From: Leptidea sinapis | Taxonomy: Eukaryota; Arthropoda; Insecta; Lepidoptera; Pieridae | Assembly (NCBI RefSeq): GCF_905404315.1 | Contig: NC_066309.1 | Coordinates: 6,882,001-6,946,000, forward strand | Reading direction: 5' to 3' | DNA: 64,000 nt | In this document: positions 53,601-62,600 of the stretch, piece by piece | Position numbering within the stretch: the first letter of the stretch is position 1 | Layout: every line of letters begins with the position of its first letter | Position numbers and translations under genes: made by a program | Notes under the pieces: generated by a model | What the model was told of the DNA's origin: nothing | What the model saw: the letters and a program-made list of their open reading frames with translations, nothing else | The model's database searches: none

Positions 53601-56600
53601 TTATGTCTTCCCACATTCCAACTTGGTCCACACAATACGATATTCAATAAAAGAATAGAAGCCTTCAACGCTCTTCTTTATAAAGACATACAAAGACACG
53701 AGTACGCCTATGTTTTAGACTCAAATTTAAACTTGACATATGATCACCACATGTTCTCTGGAAAACAGGGATCTCTGAACAATACTGGGATGAAAACACT
53801 GATGACAGATATTAAGAATCTCATAAAAGAAATCGATTTCAGTGGAATAAAATACACAACAGTAGTTCTGTTAATTAATTAATGACGATATACATATAAA
53901 CAAAGAAGTAACTCACGAAAAAAATACCACAGTAAATACACATAAAGCATTAAATGAGACACTAGAAAATAACACGTTTTTTCATAATAACCAAAATATT
54001 TCAGGCCTAGTTACAAAATCCGACTTACTGACTTTACATTTAGAGGAACTATACACTAAAAAAGTGGATGTTGATATAGTATGTATCACAGAGCATAACA
54101 TGCTCTCTGGACATGAACATATTTTACATATACCAAACTATCACGTTGCTGCAACATTTTCAAGAAAACAAAGAAGAGGAGGAGCATGCATATTAGGCAA
54201 AAATAATACTCCATACAAAGAAATTAAATTTCCGGCACAAGTATCCGTAACAAATATTATTGAATGTTGCGCTATTGACTTAATTAATCATGATACGATT
54301 ATACTATGCATTTATAGAGTTCCTTGTAATAGAAAACGATAATTAGATATATTTTACGAAACGCTTGACACAATTATGTATAACTTATTAAAAAATACTA
54401 AGAAGGGACTTGTGATGTGCGGTGATTTCAATATTGATATGCTAAAAAATTATAAAACATCATTAGATCTTGAAAAATTTCTTGCTCAATATAATTTAAA
54501 ACTACAGATAAAAGAATGCACAAGACTACAGTCAGGATCATATATCGACAACATTGCTCATGGCAAGACCAAATCTGGTAAAAGTGAGGTCATAGACTGG
54601 GATCTTTCCGATCACACCGAGCAACTAGTTAAATATCCAGTGCGTAGAACCTGCAGTTTAAAGTATTGGCGAACAACTATCCGAGACTATCAAAAAGAAA
54701 ACCTAAATAAATTCATATCTTGTCTGAATAATATTACTTTTGATATATATGAAACTTATGACCCAAATACAGCTTACGACTCATTTTATGAAACATTCAA
54801 GCTATACTACGATCTATGTTTTCCGACAAAAACAATAACAATTAAAACCCGCAATAAACCGAAATGGATAACAACAGGAATTAAAGCTTGTAGTAAAAGA
54901 AAAAGAGATACTCTATGGAGATACAGATTAAATAGAACGAAGGAAAACAAAACTATCCTCACAAATTATTCAAAAACACTTAAAAAAATAATAAAACTGA
55001 CACAGAAAGCCCAAAACAATCAATTTATTTTAGGTACAAAAAACAAAAGTAAAGCCACATGGCAAGTTATCAATAAAACAAAACAAAATTTGCCTAAAGA
55101 GAATATATTACAGAATATTAAAGATAGTAAAATTATAAAATCTCCCAAACAACTTGCTAATACCTTTAACGATTTCTTCATAGATCAGATCCAACGTATT
55201 AAGACAAAAACTAGTGGAACTACAGAAAGCTTTATTTTATCTAAAATACCAAAAATTAATCAATCGATATTTTTACCACCTACGATTCCTTCCGATATTA
55301 AAAAAAATTATAGAGAACCTAAAAAACAAAAAAAGTGTTGGTTATGATGGATTTAGTACAATAGTCTTAAAACATGTAGCATCAGCAATTGCACCTTATA
55401 TTAGCCATATAATTAATATCAGCATCATCAATGGCATATATCCTGATAAACTTAAACCAATTATAATTAAGCCTTTACAAAAAAGGCAAAAAAGACAATT
55501 TAAGAAACTATCGACCAATTGCCCAACTTCAATCATGTCAAAAATATTTGACAAAATCATTTATCAGTCAATATACTCATTTTTAGAAAAGAACAAAGTT
55601 CTTGTTCCACAACAAAAAGGGTTTCGAAAAAACTACACCACAAACATGGCCATTTATGATTTTATGAAACACATGGTCACAAATATAGATAAACGAATGC
55701 CAGTTTGTGCAGTATATATGGACGCGACAAAGGCATTTGATTTTGTTGATCATGCAATACTGTTAAAAAAACTGGAACAATATGGACTACGTGGGAACAG
55801 TCTAATACAAACATACCTTGCCAACAGGAAACAGATAACACACATTACTAAGCTAAGTCCACGTAGTAAAATGGAAAAAACTAGTAGTTCTCGAGAACGT
55901 GAAATTACATACGGTGTACCCCAAGGAAGCGTGCTAGGCCCCTTATTGTTTTTGTTATATATAAACGACTTGCCCTCAAATATACCATATCCTACGATTT
56001 TATTTGCAGATGACAGTACTATAGTTATTAAAGGAGACAGCCTGCAACAACTTGAAGTAAATATAAATGATGCTCTAGCAAGGACACTACACTGGCTTAA
56101 CATTAATAATTTACAAGCAAACCTACAGAAAACTAAAGTTATGATCTTTCGTTTGCGAGAACCAAAAATCACACCTCAATAAATTAACGTCACATACAAT
56201 AACTGTTTTGTAGAAAGTGTCGAAACAACAACATTTTTAGGACTTAACATTGACAGTAAATTAAATTGGAAGGCACATGCAATAGAACTTAGTAAGAAAA
56301 TAAGTAAATTCTCGTACGCACTTCATGAGCTTTCAAAAGTCGCTAATAGACAAACTGTTCTGACAGCGTATCATGGATTTGTTGTATCCAACTTACGTTA
56401 CGGCATAATTTTCTGGGGAAACTCATGCGAAAAAGATATATATTATTGTCTTCCGAATGTCAACGCAGAGTCTCAGAATACTTCGGTCACATCGCAAGGA
56501 AGGACGTTGGAAACCTTGAGAGGCTCATTGTGGTCGGCAAAAAAGATGGGAAGAGGTCTCGTGGACGCAGTCCAACACGATGGTCCGACCAGATCCGCTC

Positions 56601-59600
56601 CGCTCTCGGCTCTACGGTTCACAATGCCTTTCACGCTGCCAGAGACAGGAATAGATGGAGAGCGATCATGAGAGAGAAAGTGATATAGAAGGGTGGTCAC
56701 GACCCTCAGTACTGAGGATTACGACGCAGGGAGGAGGAGTCACACGTGTAATTGTGGATAATCAAGGTAATACGAGTATTTCGCATTATTGTCTCATAAT
56801 TAATTAATATCTGGTATCATCCGGTTATGTGAATTTTCAAATATTTAAGGAATATTAACAAATCAACTAGTTGAGTAGAAACATTCTGAACGCGTTCCAG
56901 TTGAAATATAAATACATTTTATTATTCGAATATCAAATGTTCAACAAATTACGTTTCTCTTGTGGCTTCAATATTTGGATAACAATAACCCGTAACGAGC
57001 CTAAACATCACAAAATACTTTTTCAATTATATATAAAACTAGAAACGCAAGTCGGTGTTTTTTCCGTTATAAAAAAGGGGTATTTGTATTAATAGGCTTA
57101 CAAAAATTATTTGCTCACATTTATTTTTCACTTAATCTATACTAATATTATAAAGCTGCAGTGTTTGTTTGTTTGTTTGAACGCGCTAATCTCTGGTACT
57201 ACTGGTCCGATTTAAATGATTCTTTCAGTGTTGGGTAGTCCATTTATCGAGAAAGGCTATAGGCTATGTTTTTTTTTCAAAATTAGGGATCCGTAATAAA
57301 ATTGCTATTTTGTAACACAAGGTGTAAAATCGAAAACCTATTTTTGCGTGCGCTGCAAAAACTATTGACAATAGAACAAAATGATGTACAGGCTATAATA
57401 TAGGCATTATTTTATTACTTATAAAACTATCGCGTGAATTATACTTTATATGGCAAAACAACGTTTGCCGGGTCAGCTAGTTAAGTATAAAACTTTTAGA
57501 ATTTTGTTGAATCACTTTTTCGCATGGATATCAAGAAGTGTCAATGAGTTGCTTGCTACCTTTCTCTTATATCATAACTTTTTATTTAATCAGCTAAAGT
57601 TTTCATAAGTGGCGACAATTGGATAAAATTTAAAACTTTGACATTTATATTAAGTGTAATTTTTTATAAACACGAATTTACATATCTTCTGAGTTTTAAT
57701 TTGAATGTATATCTGCCAAAAGCATCCGGTGTAGGTATATAGGTACTCATAATAATATGACTGATTTTTTGAGAATTTGAGTATTTAAAATCTTTAAACT
57801 TTGTCGTTTTTTTTGTTCCTCATCTAAATGTGTTATAGCTTAACTGGCTTAATTTCTTTTACTGATAAAAATATTTTTGAGGCTGGACCAAACAATACAA
57901 TTTATTATGTATTTACAAAATATAATTATGCCCCTTAAGCGGTGTCGGAAGTTATTGCCACCCAGGACTTTTAATTAAAAAGATTTGCCGTGGCTATTTA
58001 TAAATAATATTGTTATTAATATTAATAATTTATATCACAAAACAATCACAAAAGCGTTACTGTAATGTGCTTTGTTCGTAGTTTTGTTTATAAAATCAAT
58101 ATCGTATTTTCACACTAATGAAGCGTTAAATTTATTTGAATATAATGTTTCACTAATTAGTAATGTGTTCATTAACAAGTAACGTATAATATACATTTCT
58201 GTTCGGCACAATATAATTATTATGGCCAGTGCTTTACTTAATACACAGTACACTCACGATAAAAACAAATTTTTAAAATTTCTTTTTAATACTCTCGCGG
58301 AGCAACGCTTCGACGTACAACACGAGAGTTGTCAAACTTCAAGACATAAATAATTTCGACAGCTCCGTCAACAACACTCGTAGCTCAGCAGAAAAGTGTT
58401 TACTTCAGACGCTGTAGACCCGGGTTCGATACACATACCAGTATAAGGAATTTTTAGGGTTGTGTAAAGTTAGAGGAAATTTCTAGTAAGTTCAGGATCA
58501 AATCAAACAGACGAGATAGGATGGAAAATATATAAACAGGATAAAAATAGTTAAAAGAAATTTCTAGTACAATTTAAATTTAAACATGGAATGGAAGAGA
58601 TTCACTTTGAACATAGAACAAATCCGGGGGTATATAAGCCGTACAAAGCGTGGCTTACGGCAGTTCTATTTCAGGCTCGAAAGTGAAAAGGAGAAGAATA
58701 AAGAGAAGAAGAAGTAGAGAAAAATGGAAAGTGATCCAGGAGAAGAAGTTAGAAGAGAAGTAGTGTTCGGTGCGGTGTGATCTGCTGAAGGCACCGCCAT
58801 CGGCAAGAGGTACAGCAGCAGATCGGCGAAGTGCAAGAAGTAAATGTTTGTTCCTTTAAACAATGTATTTATTTTCCAATCCCTGACCCACTCCCGTCTC
58901 AATACTTTATTTCCCATAATAATTATGCTGTAGCTTTATAGTATCCATATCCTGTAGAGCAGAAGTTAAAAAGAATATTTATAAAATCTCAATCAAAGCA
59001 ATATCTCTGGTTTGGGACGAACACATCGTATATAATGAAGTTCTCTAAAACATTGAAATTATGGGAGGCTCTGCCGTGAAACAGTTATGTGTAAGCATTA
59101 CTGTGTTTCGGTCTGAGGGGCGCCGTAGCTAGTAAAATTACTGGGCAAATGAGACTTAACATCGTATGTCTCAAGGTGACGAGCGTATTTGTAGTGCCGC
59201 TCAGAATTTTTGGGTTTTTCAAGAATCCTTAGCGGCATTGCATTGTAATGGGCAGGACATATTATTATGATTACCTACAATTTTTTTCGCATCTCCCTGT
59301 AGTTTATGAGTTTATCGCGGACAAAAAACGTGACACTTTTTCTTTATATATAAAAACGGAGGGTCTTTAGTAATAATAATGAGAGTTACCTGTTGGCTGA
59401 GCCTATCTAACCGCAGCGTCATATTAATTGAATCAGATTCGCTGAAGTAGACTGTGTAGCCCCACGCGGAGCCACACCATTGGCCGGTCGGTGGCGAGGG
59501 GCTTCTCTCAACAATAGTCATGTGGCCGTCGGGGCACCCGTCAGATGTGAATGACACAAATTTCCCCACGGTAAAAGTGTCAAACGTTAACTGCAACAAT

Positions 59601-62600
59601 AAAGAGATAGTTATTATGCAGTTACACAAACATTTAAACATACAAACACTATGCTCTACACACATAATATATACATAGATATACTAGCTGACCCAGTAAA
59701 CGTTGTATTGCCGATATTAAAATCGCAATACAAAAGTAACTGTTGATCGTAGATCGGTGAAAATTTGAAGTTGTTTTTTTGGTGCAGACTCATAATCGAA
59801 CAAATTTAAAAAAATGTCACAAAAAAAATCGTGTTGTCCACCCTTAACATTTAGGGGGATGAAAAATAGATGTTGTCCGATTCTCAGACCTTCCCAATAT
59901 GCACTCAAAATTTCATGAGAATCAGTCAATGAGTTTAATGTTTAACACCATGACACGAGAATTTTATATATTAGATGTTATTTTTTTTATGGAAAAGGAG
60001 GACAAACGAGCGTACGGTTTACCTGGTGTTAAGTGATCACTGCCGCCCACATTTTCTTGCAACTTCAGAGAAATCACAGGAGCGCTGCCGGCTTTAAAGG
60101 AAGGTGTATGCGCTGTTTTTTTGAAGGTAGGTTTTGTATCTTGGTATCGTCCCGGAAATACCGCACAAGGAAATTCATTCCACAGCTTTGTAGAACATGG
60201 AAGAAAGCTCCTCGAAAACCGCACTGTTTAGGACCGCCACATATCCAGAGGGTGGGAATGATATTATAACTTGTGGCTTGTCGTTCGATGGTGGAATTCG
60301 GCGGTAGGATATATGTTGATGTGATACATATCACTGCATTCGCCGGCTTGAGCAATCTCTCTAGAAACCAAAAGTCCAACGGACTGTAAGATTGTATTAG
60401 ATCGTCTCTCCTTTCACCCTAACACGCAGTCGGTCCGAAATTCCTGTCGCTTTAGGACACTCCCCTGTTAGCTGTAAAATGTTGCCCTCCTAAGCTTCCC
60501 CCGTCAAGAGAAAGGCTTTCAAGCAATTAGCATAGAGGTATTTAGTCCGTAGTGGGTTTCGATATGTGTTCATCATCACGAACATGATAGCCCTAATACT
60601 GAATTGTATTTTCCTTCTCTTGCAAAAAAAAAAAACTTATGAAAACATGCTGTATTCTAATTATTTTTTATGGAATAGGAGGACAAACTAGCGTACGGGT
60701 CACCTCTTGTTAAGTGTTCACCGCCGCCCACAATCTCTTGCAACACCAGAGGAATCACAGGAGCGTTGCCGGCCTTTAAGGAAGGTGTATGCGCTTTTTT
60801 TGAAGGTACCCATGTCGTATCGTCCCTGGAACACCGCACAAGGAAGCTCATTCCACAGCTTTGTAGTACGTGGAAGAAAGCTCCTTGAAAACCGCACTGT
60901 GGAGGACCCATCCAGATGGTGAGGATGATATCCTAACTTGTGGCGTGTCGTGTGAAGATGGAATTCGGCGGCAGGAATCAGGTTAAACAGCTCTTCGGAA
61001 CACTCCCCGTGATAAATGCGGTAGAAGACACACAATGAAGCGACTTCTCTACGCAACGCCAAGTGATCCAGCCGTTCACAGAGCACTGGGTCCCCCACAA
61101 CTCGAGCTGCTCTCCGTTGCATTAATTTATCCTAATTTAATCTATTTAACAATTATTTTATTGAAAAGTATGGAATTACTACAACCTATGTAATAAAAAT
61201 ATTAACCCTCATTGGATAACGTTAGCGTGGTTTTATTTTCGTAGGCGTAAGGTAAAGGTTGAATTGCGTGAATTACTGCAGGCTATTGACACGCCAATGA
61301 AATCCAGTGTTATTTCCGCTGCCGTATTTATTCCTCAATATAAGCGCTTAATATAATTAATTGGCATACATGTTATATTTATTTTCCAACATCGAGTGTA
61401 TATCATTTTATCTACGAACTGAAAATTGGTGAGACGTACAAATTTCTCAAGGATGCGAAAAGATCTATCATGTTTATGGCCCCAATCGTCATCCTCACTT
61501 GCACGCCCGGTACATCAATGTGAGTCTAGATGCAGTGGTAGCTCCAGGGTCACTGCGCTCTCTACGCTAGACTAGTGGTGGCGATATAAATAACCAGATC
61601 AAGCGACTTATAAGAAGATATTTCATTTCGGAATTACCAGTGGGAGGCTCATTTGCACAGAATGCCACCTATTTCTGCCGTGAAGCTGTAATATGTAAGC
61701 ATTACTGTGTTTCGGTCTGAAGGGCGCCGTAGCTAGTGAAATTACTGGGCAAATGAGACTTAACATCTTATGTCTCAAGGTGACGAGCACAGTTGTAGTG
61801 CCGCTCAGAATTATTGAGGTTTTTCAAGAATCCTGAACGGCGGTACTCGAACGGTTAGCTCAATTGGTTAGAGCACCGGCACGTAACGCCGGAGGTCGTG
61901 GGTTCGAATCCCGCATCGTTCATAAAATTTTGTTTTTCAAATTTTATTTGTGTATTTATCCTAGAAGTGAGGGTTATCACTTTGAAAACATAACATATTG
62001 ACTAGTGTTATATTTATTTGAGTTTATAACAAGGTAGGTATTGTCTAATAGCCAATATGATGTGATCAGGGTTCGCAAAACTTCAAGAAAACTATGACCT
62101 GGCCTATATTATTAGACTGTACATACTATCAAGAGCGTATCGACTGAGAAGAAGAATATATATCTCGAATACTTAATTGAGTACTCCACCAAAGTCTATT
62201 TGAAAAACCCTTGCTCTGATTTGAATACATAGTAATATGTAGTATTTTCTTTGATTCACGCGAGTGTTACACATTTAAATAAAACACTTTTAGAGAATTA
62301 AAACGCAGGTTATTGTAACTATTATATCATTAGATTTTTGCGTAAAAGTAACATTTTTATTTTAGTTAAGCCGACTTTTCAAGACTTTTCCAGATCTCGT
62401 TTTCAGGGGGACTGCAGATGAAATTAGTCAAAATATATATAAATAAAATAAAAAAATAAAAAAGCCTTTATTGCTGTACAAATTTTTACACATTAGTTAC
62501 TAAAGTAAAGTGCCTCTAAATACTATCGGCAAACGGTCTTTACTGTGGTACAGCTTGTCTTCCGACAAAGGCCTCCTCCAAAGATTTCCATTCTGTCCTA

